DNA of 64,000 nucleotides from the NCBI GenBank assembly GCA_958295925.1, contig CATQHL010000001.1:1005931-1069930 (forward strand), written 5' to 3'. Positions 1-8,676 of the stretch are shown one piece after another; within the stretch, counting starts at the first letter, position 1, and the number at the start of each line of letters is the position of its first letter. The notes beneath the pieces were generated by a model. It was not told where the DNA came from and ran no database searches. It saw nothing but the letters and a program-made list of their open reading frames with translations. Position numbers and translations under genes: made by a program. The stretch comes from an uncultured Acidimicrobiales bacterium (lineage in GTDB: Bacteria; Actinomycetota; Acidimicrobiia; Acidimicrobiales; CATQHL01).

Positions 1-266
1 GGGTCGCAGACTTCCCAACTCTGGTACTTGTTGGTGCTGCCGGCGGTGACGTCCGGGTGCAGTTCCGCCATGCGCTGCCAGGCGCTGGGGTATCCCTCCT
101 GAAATGCCAGGCCCTTGGCGTAGGGGCCGTAGGAGAGCAGCACGGGGTAACCGCCTTCGTCGTCGGGGCGGTAGACGTCCGCTCGCAACACCAGCCCGTC
201 GTCCATCTCAATCTCGACGTTCCAGTCGATGCGCATTCCGTCTCTAACTTCACTGCGTGTGGTCAT
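1..266 (-). CDS. CocE/NonD-type hydrolase, N-terminal part (cut by window edge)
   Basis: The first 88 codons of a leftward gene are present and the rest lies outside the window. The start is an ATG at 264-266 preceded by AGAGGA eight bases upstream. The peptide reads MTTRSEVRDGMRIDWNVEIE at its start, followed by MDDGLVLRADVYRPDDEG and YPVLLSYGPYAKG. This is the classic beginning of S15-family alpha/beta hydrolases (CocE, glutaryl-7-ACA acylase, X-Pro dipeptidyl peptidase-like), in which a strand pair leads to the oxyanion tyrosine region. The catalytic Ser, Asp and His would be further downstream and cannot be seen. The substrate is unknown. It diverges from the glutamate-synthase-like gene at 404 across 137 bases, so that gap must hold both promoters. 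Confidence 0.85.
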   Translation of the reverse strand, partial: MTTRSEVRDGMRIDWNVEIEMDDGLVLRADVYRPDDEGGYPVLLSYGPYAKGLAFQEGYPSAWQRMAELHPDVTAGSTNKYQSWEVCD

Positions 267-403
267 TTTCTGCGTCCTCTCTAATGCGTAAGGCTTCCCA
301 GCCTTGAGCCTTCCGCGCCTTGCGCCGCGACTGGCCGGGAAGCCTCGCTGCCGTGTTTACTGAACTTATTAGGCAAAAGCCAACACGACTAGCATAAATC
401 CGC

Positions 404-1948
404 ATGCCTGGATGGCTGACAGCGTTGATAGTGGTCGGGGGAATCCTCCTGGCGGTCACGGTTTATGACCTCCTTCAGCGCGATCACACCATCCTTCGCA
501 ACTTCCCCGTTATCGGGCATTTTCGATACCTGCTGGAAGCCATCGGCCCTGAACTGCGCCAGTACATCGTCACCAACAACGAGGAGGAGCGCCCGTTCAA
601 CAGGGCCAAGCGACGTTGGATCTACGCCTCCGCCAAAAGGGAGAACCCCCTCTTCGGGTTCGGCACCGACCAGGACCCTGACCGGGCGGGGTTCCTGATC
701 ATCAAGCACTCCTCATTCCCTTATTCGAAGGAAATCCACCCTGCCGCGCCAGTGCCCTGCGCCAAGGTGCTGGGCGGATGGCGCGACCGACCCGGCAAGT
801 TCCGCCCTTCCTCAATCGTGAACATCTCCGGAATGAGCTTCGGCTCACTCAGCGGCCCGGCAGTCGAGGCGATGAACAAGGGTGCGGCCCTGGCCGGGTG
901 CCTCCACAACACAGGCGAAGGCGGTATCTCCGACTACCACCGCCATGGTGGGGAGCTCGTCTATCAGATCGGGACCGGCTACTTCGGATGCCGCCACTCT
1001 GACGGCACTTTCAGCCCCGACGCGCTGTTTGCGAGCCTTGAGAACACGCCGGTGCGAGCCATTGAACTTAAGCTCAGCCAGGGTGCAAAGCCCGGGCTGG
1101 GGGGGCTGCTGCCAGGCATAAAGGTCACGCCTGAGATCGCCCGTGCGCGGGGGGTGCCCGTGGGCAAGTCCGTGAAGAGCCCCAATGCCCACAACAGTTT
1201 CCACGACGTGGACGGCCTGATCGACTTCGTAGAGGAGTTGGCCGATCTGACTGGGCTGCCGGTGGGCATGAAGTCGGCGGTGGGTATGGAAGCTTTCTGG
1301 AACCAACTGGCAAGGCGCATGGCCGAGCGGGGGGAGGGCCCTGACTTCATCACCGTAGATGGCGGCGAGGGCGGCACGGGCGCAGGGCCGCTTGTGTTTA
1401 CCGATCACGTGGCGCTGCCCTTTCGCCGCGCGTTCGCCAGGGTCTACATGGCGTTCGCCGCCAACGAAATGCACCATCACGTCGTATTTGTCGGCAGCGG
1501 CAAACTCGGTTTCGGGCACGCCGCCCTTGCGGCGATGTGCCTTGGCGCCGACCTGATAAGCGTGGGCAGGGAGGCGATGCTCGCCGTGGGGTGCGTCCAG
1601 GCCCAGCGCTGCCACACCGACCGCTGTCCCACCGGCGTGACCACCCACAAACGCCGTCTCACCAGGGGGCTTGATCCCGACGTTAAGGCTGTGCGCTGCG
1701 CAAACTACATCGTCAGCCTGCGAACCGAGTTGCTTCAACTGGCGCACGCCTGCGGAAGGGCGCACCCGGCTCAAGTGGAGACCGACGCGCTTGAACTGCT
1801 AGCCAAAAACCCCAGTGGGAAGATGAGCCTTCACCAGCATTACTGCTACCCCTTCGGGCTGAAGCGATTCTCCGAAAACGACTGGAGGGCCGTCGGAGGT
1901 CTGTGCGACGAGGCCGAGGCGGCCCTTCCTTCCCAGCCGACGGCTTGA
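404..1948 (+). CDS. FMN-binding glutamate synthase family protein
   Basis: A 514-residue protein with one hydrophobic segment at about residues 5-22, then a GltB-like TIM barrel (Glu_synthase family). Diagnostic pieces are the FMN/substrate stretch ISGMSFGSLSGPAVEAMNKG (about 141-160), KSVKSPNAHNSF, DGGEGGTGAGP (about 320), and a cysteine cluster CVQAQRCHTDRCPTG near residue 400 that matches the 3Fe-4S ligands of glutamate synthase. The glutaminase domain and the C-terminal beta-helix domain of full GltB are missing, as is normal for this stand-alone, membrane-tethered family. The amino donor and acceptor are not known; glutamate synthesis should not be assumed. The ATG at 404 gives the membrane segment directly at the N terminus. 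The next gene starts 29 bases downstream. Confidence 0.9.
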   Translation: MPGWLTALIVVGGILLAVTVYDLLQRDHTILRNFPVIGHFRYLLEAIGPELRQYIVTNNEEERPFNRAKRRWIYASAKRENPLFGFGTDQDPDRAGFLIIKHSSFPYSKEIHPAAPVPCAKVLGGWRDRPGKFRPSSIVNISGMSFGSLSGPAVEAMNKGAALAGCLHNTGEGGISDYHRHGGELVYQIGTGYFGCRHSDGTFSPDALFASLENTPVRAIELKLSQGAKPGLGGLLPGIKVTPEIARARGVPVGKSVKSPNAHNSFHDVDGLIDFVEELADLTGLPVGMKSAVGMEAFWNQLARRMAERGEGPDFITVDGGEGGTGAGPLVFTDHVALPFRRAFARVYMAFAANEMHHHVVFVGSGKLGFGHAALAAMCLGADLISVGREAMLAVGCVQAQRCHTDRCPTGVTTHKRRLTRGLDPDVKAVRCANYIVSLRTELLQLAHACGRAHPAQVETDALELLAKNPSGKMSLHQHYCYPFGLKRFSENDWRAVGGLCDEAEAALPSQPTA

Positions 1949-1977
1949 GGTTTCCTAAAGCCCTAGGATTTCACGCA

Positions 1978-3255
1978 ATGTCAACTGTCGAAGCCCCTGC
2001 AGGCCTTCCCGGATTCGATCCGAAAGACCGCTTCGATGAGCCGCGCCCTGTTCCAAGAATTGAAAGCCTGCGAGTCAAGAACTACCGAGTCCTGCGCGAC
2101 ATCAAATTCGACAATCTTTCGCCCCTGACCGTCTTGATTGGACCCAACGGCAGCGGCAAGTCCACGGTATTCGACGTGTTCGCCTTTCTATCGGAGTGCT
2201 TCGCATTTGGCCTCCCGCAGACTTGGAGCAACCGCGGCGGGATGCGGGAACTGAGATCCCGAAACTCGGACGGGCCCGTCGTAATCGAATTGAAGTACAG
2301 GGAAGAGGAAAAAGCAAGACGCAGCGAAGACGCCGAACAAGGCCAGAGCCCGAGTCCGCTAATTACCTACCTTCTCGAGCTTGACGAAGTCGATGGGTCC
2401 CCTGTTGTTAAAAAGGAAGGACTTTCCTGGCGCCGAAAGCAACGCGGCCGCCCGTTCCAGTTCCTCTCGTATCAATACGGGGACGGGGAAGCAATACCTG
2501 GGGACGCTCCGGACGAGGACGCCGAACGAGTGAAGCAACCGCTGAGGTCCCCCGACCTGTTGGCCGTGAACGCCCTTGGCCAACTTCGGGGACATCCGCG
2601 CGTCGCGGCGCTGCGCGACTTCATCTCCGGCTGGTACCTGTCTTACTTGTCCGTTCCCCAGATGCGGGAATTTGCGAAAGTCGGAACATCTCGACGACTG
2701 TCGCCCACGGGAGACAACCTGGCCAACGTCATGCAGTTCTTCGAGGAACGAAAGCCAGAACAGCTTAAGGACATCTTCGAAACTCTTTCAAGGCGCGTAC
2801 CGCAGCTAGAAAGAGTTCTTACCGAAACCATGCGGGATGGTCGCCTGCTTATTCAGACGAAAGACCGTCCGTTCGATGATCCCATCCTGGCGCGCTATGT
2901 ATCGGATGGCACCCTGAAACTGATCTCATACCTGTTGGTGCTGCACGATTCCGACCCGCCCCCGCTCATCGGTATTGAGGAGCCGGAGAATTTCGTCCAC
3001 CCAAAGCTCCTCAGAGACATCGGAGAGGAATGCCTCGTCGCTTCACAGGTCGCTCAGGTACTTGTCACAACACACTCGCCATACTTGCTGGACTCACTGA
3101 GCCCCAACCAGGTACGCATACTGAAGCGCTTGGCTGCCGGCTTCACCACCACGCGAACAGTGTCGGACATGCCACTAGTAAAGGATTATCTGATTAAAGG
3201 TGGGCTGCTGGGCGAAAGTTGGGTCCAGGGAATGTTTGACCTGTCCTCCAACTAG
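1978..3255 (+). CDS. AAA family ATPase, OLD/AAA_21-like
   Basis: A 425-residue SMC/OLD-type ATPase. It has Walker A (IGPNGSGKST, about residue 60), a degenerate signature (YVSDGTLKLI), Walker B (PPLIGIEEPENFVHP) and the switch histidine (TTHSPYLLD). I start it at the ATG at 1978 because a start further upstream would overlap the preceding gene and add unconserved residues. Such ATPases commonly work with an adjacent nuclease or TOPRIM/DUF4276 subunit, often in defence or DNA-repair loci. Here the following 38-codon frame looks like the broken start of such a partner, so the system may be defective. There is no TOPRIM domain on this protein itself. Confidence 0.85.
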   Translation: MSTVEAPAGLPGFDPKDRFDEPRPVPRIESLRVKNYRVLRDIKFDNLSPLTVLIGPNGSGKSTVFDVFAFLSECFAFGLPQTWSNRGGMRELRSRNSDGPVVIELKYREEEKARRSEDAEQGQSPSPLITYLLELDEVDGSPVVKKEGLSWRRKQRGRPFQFLSYQYGDGEAIPGDAPDEDAERVKQPLRSPDLLAVNALGQLRGHPRVAALRDFISGWYLSYLSVPQMREFAKVGTSRRLSPTGDNLANVMQFFEERKPEQLKDIFETLSRRVPQLERVLTETMRDGRLLIQTKDRPFDDPILARYVSDGTLKLISYLLVLHDSDPPPLIGIEEPENFVHPKLLRDIGEECLVASQVAQVLVTTHSPYLLDSLSPNQVRILKRLAAGFTTTRTVSDMPLVKDYLIKGGLLGESWVQGMFDLSSN

Positions 3256-3268
3256 CTTGCCACTAGAC

Positions 3269-3385
3269 ATGCTTGCCGAAGATTATTCGACAAAACCAGA
3301 ACTTGAGGTTCTTCTTTCACGCTTAGTTCCGGTCGAGTTCATAAGAACCCATTCCTTAACAAGTCGAGGAGCTTTCAGCTGCTGA
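3269..3385 (+). pseudogene. truncated partner gene, possible DUF4276-like N-terminal fragment
   Basis: A 38-codon frame begins with ATG 13 bases after the ATPase stop and ends at TGA. Its start, MLAEDYSTKPELEVLLSRLV, resembles the opening beta-strand and helix of DUF4276 (TOPRIM-like) proteins, which usually follow this kind of ATPase. A normal partner would be roughly 200 residues, so this is probably a remnant. The similarity is judged by eye on a short stretch; it could also be an unrelated short open frame. Confidence 0.4.
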
Positions 3386-3410
3386 TGCGGACGCTGAGGC
3401 AACTGGGATC

Positions 3411-4118
3411 ATGAGCAAGGTCGGGGCTGACCCGCAGCAGATTATCGACGAGTTGGCGGAGCTGGGTACGGCTCAGAACCGCAAGGTGTATGCACGCCAC
3501 GGAGTGAGCGGGCCACAGTTCGGGGTGAGCTTCGCCCATCTGCGGAAGATGGGCAGGAAGCTTCGAGGCGACCACCCCCTCGCGCAGGCACTCTGGGCAT
3601 CCGGCAACCACGACGCACGTCTGCTGGCGCTTGCCGTCGCCGACCCCGAATGCACTTCACGAGAGGAAATCCAAGGCTTGGCCGAAGACATGGACAACTA
3701 CATCCTCACCGACGAGATGGCCAAGTTCGTTGCGGCCAGCGAGTGGTTCGACGAATGCGCCGACGAGTGGACGGACAACGGGGCCGCGCTCGGCGAATGG
3801 GTGGCTTCAACCGGATGGAACCTTGTTGCCCAACAGGCCCTCACCCAGGACGATCGCCCCGACGACTACTTTATTGAGCGGATTCTCGATGTGGAAAAGC
3901 GCATAGGGCAGAGCCCCAACAGGGTGCGCCACTGCATGAACGGCGCAATCATCGCAATCGGATGCCGGAACTCTCGCCTTAGAAAGCTTGCCGTCGAAGC
4001 CGCCAAAAGAATAGGCAAGGTGGAAGTCGACCACGGCGAAACCTCCTGCAAGACGCCGTGGGCGGTGGCCTACATCGACAAAGTCTGGAAGCGCAAAGAA
4101 GCGCTCGGTCAGGCGTAG
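3411..4118 (+). CDS. DNA alkylation repair protein (AlkD/AlkC-like HEAT repeat)
   Basis: A 235-residue all-helical protein matching the COG4912 family of HEAT-repeat DNA glycosylases, which remove positively charged alkylated bases without flipping them into a pocket. Visible family landmarks are the N-terminal VRKYARRHG-like segment (here RKVYARHGVSG), the hydrophobic helical repeats, and the C-terminal block MNGAIIAIGCRN followed by AAKRIGKVEVDHGETSCKTP. The length is normal for the family. It starts with ATG at 3411, 155 bases after the AAA ATPase stop, and stands alone ahead of a convergent oxidoreductase gene. I am confident of the family and less so of the exact lesion repaired. Confidence 0.88.
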   Translation: MSKVGADPQQIIDELAELGTAQNRKVYARHGVSGPQFGVSFAHLRKMGRKLRGDHPLAQALWASGNHDARLLALAVADPECTSREEIQGLAEDMDNYILTDEMAKFVAASEWFDECADEWTDNGAALGEWVASTGWNLVAQQALTQDDRPDDYFIERILDVEKRIGQSPNRVRHCMNGAIIAIGCRNSRLRKLAVEAAKRIGKVEVDHGETSCKTPWAVAYIDKVWKRKEALGQA

Positions 4119-4224
4119 GCAGCAAGGGCGAGACAGCCGCTCTCACCAACCCCCGGCGCCAATCAACGTTGCATGCGCCAGGGTTGTAGCCCCCCCCCCG
4201 GATGGGGCCACCCGCCGATCCTCT

Positions 4225-5376
4225 CTACAAGAGCGGCAGCACCTGTTCGCCCAGACGGGCTACCTGCTCCCCTGCCTTGTCGTAGGAGTCGCCCGGGAAA
4301 CTGGGAAACAGGGTCAGATGCTCCAAGCCGCCCAGACTCTCCCCGAAGTCGCTGATACCTTCGGCCACCTCCTCCGGCGTCCCGATGATCCAGACCTTCT
4401 GATTGACCGACTCCTCGAGGGTGGGGATGAGACCTGGCTTTGCCGGCCCACCGTCGGCCGCCTTGTAGCCACGACTCCAGCCATACGGGCCAAGAAACTT
4501 CCAGAACTCGTCGTGCCCGTCCCGGGCGTCCGCCCAAGCCGCTTCGTGCGTGTCGGCCACCCGAACGTTGATTACGAGCATGCGCTTCTCGCCCGGATCC
4601 AGCGCCCGTCCGTGCTCTTTCTCGTGAAATTCGCCGAATCGCTCCCACCAGTCGGCCAGGAACTCGTGATTGCGCAGCCAGAACACTCCACCCCAGCCCC
4701 TTGCCGGAACGTACTCCAGGGTGGGCGGTGATGTTACGGCCTGCCAAATGTCATACGGGTAGAGCGGTCGAGGCACCAGGGTGAGCGTCTGAACCGTGCC
4801 CCCCCGGTCGGGTATACCTTCTGGAGGAAATTGATAGTGCTTTCCCTGAAACGAGAAAGTCTCGCCCTCGAAGGCGGCAAGAATCACGTCCATCGCCTCG
4901 TCGAAGACCTCACGGTTGATTCGGTCGGCCTCCGCCTTGTCGGGATTGTCGAAACTCCCCACGAAAGAACCCAGGCACTCCGCCTCGCGCGGGACTGTTC
5001 CCCGCCCGACGCCCAGAATGCCCCGCCCGCCTGAGAGGTTGTGCATGGTGGCGAAGTCTTCAGCCAACCTGAGGGGGTGCCACTGCGGGACGATGTTAAA
5101 GAGGGCGCCGATTTTGATGCGCTCGGTGCGCTCGGCGAGTACAGCCCCGAACAGCATGGCGTTGGGCAAGACCTCGTAACCCTCGTACTGGAAGTGGTGC
5201 TCGGTTAGCCAGAACACGTCGAGGCCTGCCTGCTCTGCGACAACGCCCATGTCCAGCATCCGCTCTGCGGCGTACCACATCTCCTGCTGCGAGTAGCGCC
5301 GATCTGTGGGAACAGGCAGGCCGGCGCCAGCGTCGCTCATCTCTACGTTGCCAAAAAAGAAAACGCCAGTTTCCAC
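4225..5376 (-). CDS. LLM class flavin-dependent oxidoreductase
   Basis: A 383-residue luciferase-like monooxygenase. The start is GTG at 5376 with a perfect AGGAGG seven bases upstream. Recognisable features are WLTEHHFQYEGY (the TEHH signature near residue 57), LAERTERIKIGALFNIVPQWHP and the glycine-rich ILGVGRGTVP. These enzymes use reduced FMN or F420 to oxidise or cleave small organic molecules; the specific substrate cannot be read from sequence. It lies 75 bases downstream of a leftward ABC ATPase of the sulfonate/nitrate/taurine type and beside its permeases and binding protein. That context is compatible with a role on the imported compound, as SsuD has for sulfonates, but this is inference. 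Confidence 0.9.
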   Translation of the reverse strand: METGVFFFGNVEMSDAGAGLPVPTDRRYSQQEMWYAAERMLDMGVVAEQAGLDVFWLTEHHFQYEGYEVLPNAMLFGAVLAERTERIKIGALFNIVPQWHPLRLAEDFATMHNLSGGRGILGVGRGTVPREAECLGSFVGSFDNPDKAEADRINREVFDEAMDVILAAFEGETFSFQGKHYQFPPEGIPDRGGTVQTLTLVPRPLYPYDIWQAVTSPPTLEYVPARGWGGVFWLRNHEFLADWWERFGEFHEKEHGRALDPGEKRMLVINVRVADTHEAAWADARDGHDEFWKFLGPYGWSRGYKAADGGPAKPGLIPTLEESVNQKVWIIGTPEEVAEGISDFGESLGGLEHLTLFPSFPGDSYDKAGEQVARLGEQVLPLL

Positions 5377-5451
5377 CCTTCTGCCTCCTACTTCATTCCT
5401 GCGCTATTTCGCCGCCTCATACCGGTTCGCAGCTTCATTCCGTTCAATTCG

Positions 5452-6255
5452 CTATTTCATCCCCTCGAGCTCGGCTTCCGCTCCTGAGTGAAAAGAGCCG
5501 CGCAGAGCCGCCGAAACAGCCCCGGTGAGATCTGCAAAAGAGGGTTCATACCTGAGTTCCGGCGCCCTGGGGTAGGGAAACGGCACTTCAATCTCTGCAA
5601 CGATTTGGCCTGGGCGTGGAGACATCACGAGTACGCGAGTCGAGAGAAACACGGCTTCGTAAATCGAATGCGTGATGAACAGCGCCGCAAACTTCTCTTT
5701 CATGAACAACACGATGGTCTCCTCGTTCAGGCGTTCCCGAGTGATCTGGTCGAGAGCGCCGAACGGCTCGTCGAAGAGGAAGAGAGGCGGATTCAACGTG
5801 AGGGTGCGAGCGATTGAGGCGCGCATCTTCATGCCCCCCGAGAGCGCCTTTGGAAAGTGCTTCTCAAACCCGGTTAGCCCGACGGTTTCAATCGCCTTGA
5901 CCGCCAGACGCCGCCGCTCGTCCTTGGGGATGTCGTGCAACTCGCCCAGCAGTTCCACGTTTTCCATTACGTTTCGCCAGGGCAGCAACGTTGCGTCCTG
6001 GAAGATGTATCCGATTTGCTCCCTGTCCACGAGCACTCTTCCGGAGGTCGGTGTATCGAGGTTAGAGGCAATCCTCAGCAGGGTCGACTTGCCACACCCC
6101 GAAGGCCCCACGATGGTCACGAACTCTCCCCTGCGTACCTCGAAGCGGATGCCCTCGAGAGCATGCGTCCCATCGGGGAAAATCTTTGCGACCCCTTCAA
6201 AACTCAAGATTGCTCTCTGCGCGGCACCGTCGTTCGCAACCTTGCCGCCCATCAC
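5452..6255 (-). CDS. ABC transporter ATP-binding protein, SsuB/TauB/NrtD type
   Basis: A 267-residue nucleotide-binding subunit. It has Walker A (GPSGCGKST), the Q loop (IFQDATLLPW), a slightly altered signature LSGGMKMRASIARTL, Walker B (PLFLFDEPFGALD) and the switch histidine (FITHSI). The subfamily is the one paired with BPD_transp_1 permeases for sulfonates, taurine, nitrate or thiamine precursors. Translation starts at GTG 6255 or the adjacent ATG 6252. It is transcribed leftward while the two permease genes and the binding protein run rightward, with only 40 bases between this start and the first permease, so the importer is split across a divergent promoter. Confidence 0.93.
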   Translation of the reverse strand: MMGGKVANDGAAQRAILSFEGVAKIFPDGTHALEGIRFEVRRGEFVTIVGPSGCGKSTLLRIASNLDTPTSGRVLVDREQIGYIFQDATLLPWRNVMENVELLGELHDIPKDERRRLAVKAIETVGLTGFEKHFPKALSGGMKMRASIARTLTLNPPLFLFDEPFGALDQITRERLNEETIVLFMKEKFAALFITHSIYEAVFLSTRVLVMSPRPGQIVAEIEVPFPYPRAPELRYEPSFADLTGAVSAALRGSFHSGAEAELEGMK

Positions 6256-6295
6256 GGCTTGAGCCTACCTACTGCTGCGTAGGCTTGTATTTCTG

Positions 6296-7156
6296 ATGGC
6301 CTCCATAGTCGGCACCGCGCAAGAACAATTGAGCACGCCTGCGACGGGGGGAAGAGTCGCTGCCAGGGTATTGAAGAACATTGTCCCGCCCGCAGCGGTA
6401 GCAGCAGCCGTAATAGGTTTTTGGTACCTTTTCACTTACTTCGTGCTCGGCCAGGATCAGCGGTTCTACCTCCCGCCGCCGCATCAGGTTGTTGACGTGG
6501 GGTTTCTTACGTGGTTCAACCTGGAGCAGGTCCTTCTGGGGCTTTGGCGCACTACCCAGGTGACTCTGGTGGGATTTGCTCTGTCGGTCGCAGCGGGCAT
6601 GTCCATTGCCGTACTAATGAGCCAGGCGCGCTGGATTGAGCGCAGCGTGTTTCCATACGCAGTAGCTGTACAAGCTCTGCCCATCGTGGCCGTAAGCCCG
6701 CTGATCGGCTTGTGGTGGGGATGGAGTTTCCGCAGCAAAGTGATTGTGACCATCATCATCTCGATTTTCCCAATCATTACGAACACGCTTTTTGGGTTGC
6801 AGTCGGTGGAATCCAACCTGAAGGACCTCTTCCGGCTTCACAACGCAGGACGCTGGCGGAGAATGCGCAAGCTGCAGTTCCCGGCGGCCCTGCCCGCCAT
6901 CTTTACGGGGCTCCGCATCTCGGCGGGACTGTCAGTCGTAGGCGCCGTCGTGGGGGAGTTCTTCTTCAAGGGGGGCACCTACGGCTCAGAAGGTCTGGGG
7001 CAACTCCTGTTTCTCTTTCAGGATGAGCTTTCAGGCTCCAAATTGGTGACGGGCATCCTCTTCTGTTCCCTGCTGGGGCTGGTTCTTTTTCTCTTCTTTG
7101 GCTGGGCGGGGCGGCGGCTCACATCTCACTGGTACGCAGGAGCGACAGACCTGTAG
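6296..7156 (+). CDS. ABC transporter permease, SsuC/TauC-like
   Basis: A 286-residue membrane protein with about six hydrophobic segments and the BPD_transp_1 cytoplasmic EAA loop (FPAALPAIFTGLRISAGLSV), which docks on the ATPase. It has an extended N-terminal tail of about 25 polar residues before the first membrane span. The ending FFGWAGRRLTSHWYAGATDL is typical. It starts at ATG 6296, divergent from the ATPase. It is clearly paralogous to the second permease at 8677 (shared PIITNTLFGLQSVE and GLRIAAGLSV-type stretches), so the channel is probably a heterodimer. Confidence 0.92.
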   Translation: MASIVGTAQEQLSTPATGGRVAARVLKNIVPPAAVAAAVIGFWYLFTYFVLGQDQRFYLPPPHQVVDVGFLTWFNLEQVLLGLWRTTQVTLVGFALSVAAGMSIAVLMSQARWIERSVFPYAVAVQALPIVAVSPLIGLWWGWSFRSKVIVTIIISIFPIITNTLFGLQSVESNLKDLFRLHNAGRWRRMRKLQFPAALPAIFTGLRISAGLSVVGAVVGEFFFKGGTYGSEGLGQLLFLFQDELSGSKLVTGILFCSLLGLVLFLFFGWAGRRLTSHWYAGATDL

Positions 7157-7176
7157 CTAGGAGGCAAATCCTGGCT
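7155..7176 (+). other. short hairpin at permease stop codon
   Basis: An eight-pair inverted repeat, AGCTAGGA / TCCTGGCT with one G-T pair and a GGCAAA loop, begins inside the TAG stop of the first permease. There is no T-run after it, so it is not a clear terminator; it may protect the upstream message or help set expression before the binding-protein gene. Confidence 0.4.
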
Positions 7177-7209
7177 GCTAAATGCCATCTGCCCGCAAGA
7201 CCGTTAAAC

Positions 7210-7272
7210 TGCTCAAAGTTTCATTCGGAACCGCACATGGACACTGGGATATTTTTATCCATAATTTGAGCA
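7210..7272 (+). promoter_or_regulatory. structured leader upstream of the binding-protein gene
   Basis: TGCTCAAA at 7210-7217 pairs with TTTGAGCA at 7265-7272, and inside this loop GGATA/TATCC (7247-7251 and 7256-7260) forms a hairpin with a four-T loop. The nested structure ends 30 bases before the strong ribosome site AAGGAGAA. I see no match to TPP, FMN or SAM riboswitch core sequences. A regulatory role is inference. Confidence 0.35.
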
Positions 7273-7313
7273 CTCATCAGCACAAGTTGAAGTGCAAATT
7301 CAAGGAGAAACCT

Positions 7314-8543
7314 ATGCAATTAAAGACACGCATTCTAATCGCGTCGCTATTGGCGTTGGCACTGATAGCCGCTGCATGCGGCACCGGCAGTGACTCTACC
7401 GCCACCCCCACGACCGCTGCCCCCACCACAACAACGGCGACCGACGCCACCGAGGCCCCGACCACGACCGAGGCTCCCGCCACGACAATGGCGACCGACG
7501 CCACCGAGGCTCCTGCGAAGTCTCTGACGGATGTCTGCCCCAACCCGCTGATTATTCAAACAGACTGGTTCCCCGAGCCCGAGCATGGCCACACATATCA
7601 GATCGTCGGCGTCGACGGAGTCGTTGACGCTGAAGCAGGTACCTACAGTGGCGAATACAAGGACACCGGCCTGCAGGTCGAAGTCCGGGCCGGCGGCCCC
7701 TACATCGGCTTCTCGCCGCCAAACGCCCAGTTCTACAGCGACGACGACATCTTCCTTGCATACGTGGACACCGCCGCCGCAATCAGGTCTTACGGCACCA
7801 CCCCTGTCGTACACGTTTTCTCGAGCTTCGAAGCCGGCCCGCAAATTCTGATGTGGGATCCTGAAGACTACGATTTCGAGTCGTTCGAAGACATAGGGAA
7901 TTCCGGCGCAACCGTCCTCTATTTTAGTGGCGCCGCCTACATGGACTATCTGGTTCACAAGGGCATCCTCAGCGAAGATCAGGTAGACAGCTCCTACGAC
8001 GGGTCGCCGACCAGGTTCATTACCGAGGACGGCCTTGTGCAGCAGGGATTCGCCACGAACGAGCCTTTCAGGTATGAGAACGACATCGAAGAGTGGATGA
8101 GGCCAGTGAATTACATGCTTATCCACGACGCTCCTTTCGAGATCTACCAGTCCGCAGTTTCAGTGCGGGCAAGAGACTTGGATCCCTACCGTGAGTGCCT
8201 CGAGATGTTTGTGCCGATCATGCAACAGGCGCTCGTCGACTACATCACAAACCCTGGGCCGATCAACACCCGCCTAGACGAGATCGTCAAGGAACTCGAC
8301 AGTTTCTGGACCTCCTCAATAGAAGGGCATAACCACGCATCCGACACCATGGTCGACCTGGGCCTCATCACCGACGGCGACAACGGCTACGTGGGCGACA
8401 TGGAAGCCGGCCGCATCCAGAACCTGATTGATGAACTCGTCCCAATCTGGATTGGGGGCACAGAGAGCCTGGACCCGGACGTCACGGCGGAAGACATCTT
8501 CACCAACGAATTTCTCGACACCTCAATCAGCATCGGTTTCTAG
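7314..8543 (+). CDS. ABC transporter substrate-binding lipoprotein, NMT1/THI5-like
   Basis: A 409-residue secreted lipoprotein. I choose ATG 7314 because AAGGAGAA precedes it and the product opens with a textbook signal peptide and lipobox (LALIAAAC, acylated Cys22). The next 50 residues are a Thr/Ala/Pro-rich spacer with two copies of a TTTATDATEAP-like motif. The mature domain, from about residue 75, resembles the NMT1/THI5 or sulfonate-type periplasmic binding fold: it contains VDTAAAIRSYG and a helical C-terminal half with DMVDLGLI-type segments. Its ligand is unknown; pyrimidine precursors, sulfonates and flavin-like molecules are all handled by this fold. It is the binding subunit of the surrounding split ABC importer. 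Confidence 0.88.
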   Translation: MQLKTRILIASLLALALIAAACGTGSDSTATPTTAAPTTTTATDATEAPTTTEAPATTMATDATEAPAKSLTDVCPNPLIIQTDWFPEPEHGHTYQIVGVDGVVDAEAGTYSGEYKDTGLQVEVRAGGPYIGFSPPNAQFYSDDDIFLAYVDTAAAIRSYGTTPVVHVFSSFEAGPQILMWDPEDYDFESFEDIGNSGATVLYFSGAAYMDYLVHKGILSEDQVDSSYDGSPTRFITEDGLVQQGFATNEPFRYENDIEEWMRPVNYMLIHDAPFEIYQSAVSVRARDLDPYRECLEMFVPIMQQALVDYITNPGPINTRLDEIVKELDSFWTSSIEGHNHASDTMVDLGLITDGDNGYVGDMEAGRIQNLIDELVPIWIGGTESLDPDVTAEDIFTNEFLDTSISIGF

Positions 8544-8568
8544 CTCCTAGGGGCACAGCCGGCCGCTT

Positions 8569-8612
8569 AACCGCCCCGACCTCCGATTGACCTCGGGGGT
8601 CGGGGCGGTTTC
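8569..8612 (+). terminator. strong GC-rich hairpin after the binding-protein gene
   Basis: AACCGCCCCGACCTCCGA and TCGGGGGTCGGGGCGGTT form a near-perfect 18-pair stem with a TTGACC loop, starting 25 bases after the binding-protein stop. Only a few T residues follow, so it may act as a partial terminator or mRNA-stabilising hairpin that separates abundant binding-protein message from the downstream permease. Confidence 0.75.
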
Positions 8613-8676
8613 ATACTGCACCGGGGCAGTCGGTCGGGTCTCCATGCCGAGGGCTTACTAGCAGGAATAGCCGCAA

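Noticed and set aside
4190..4205. Run of ten C residues as a regulatory homopolymer tract
   Set aside because: It lies between the ends of convergent genes, far from any start codon, so a phase-variable promoter or coding tract is not supported.
7157..7313. TPP, FMN or SAM riboswitch upstream of the NMT1-like binding protein
   Set aside because: Checked for the conserved core strings of these riboswitches and found none; only local inverted repeats are present.
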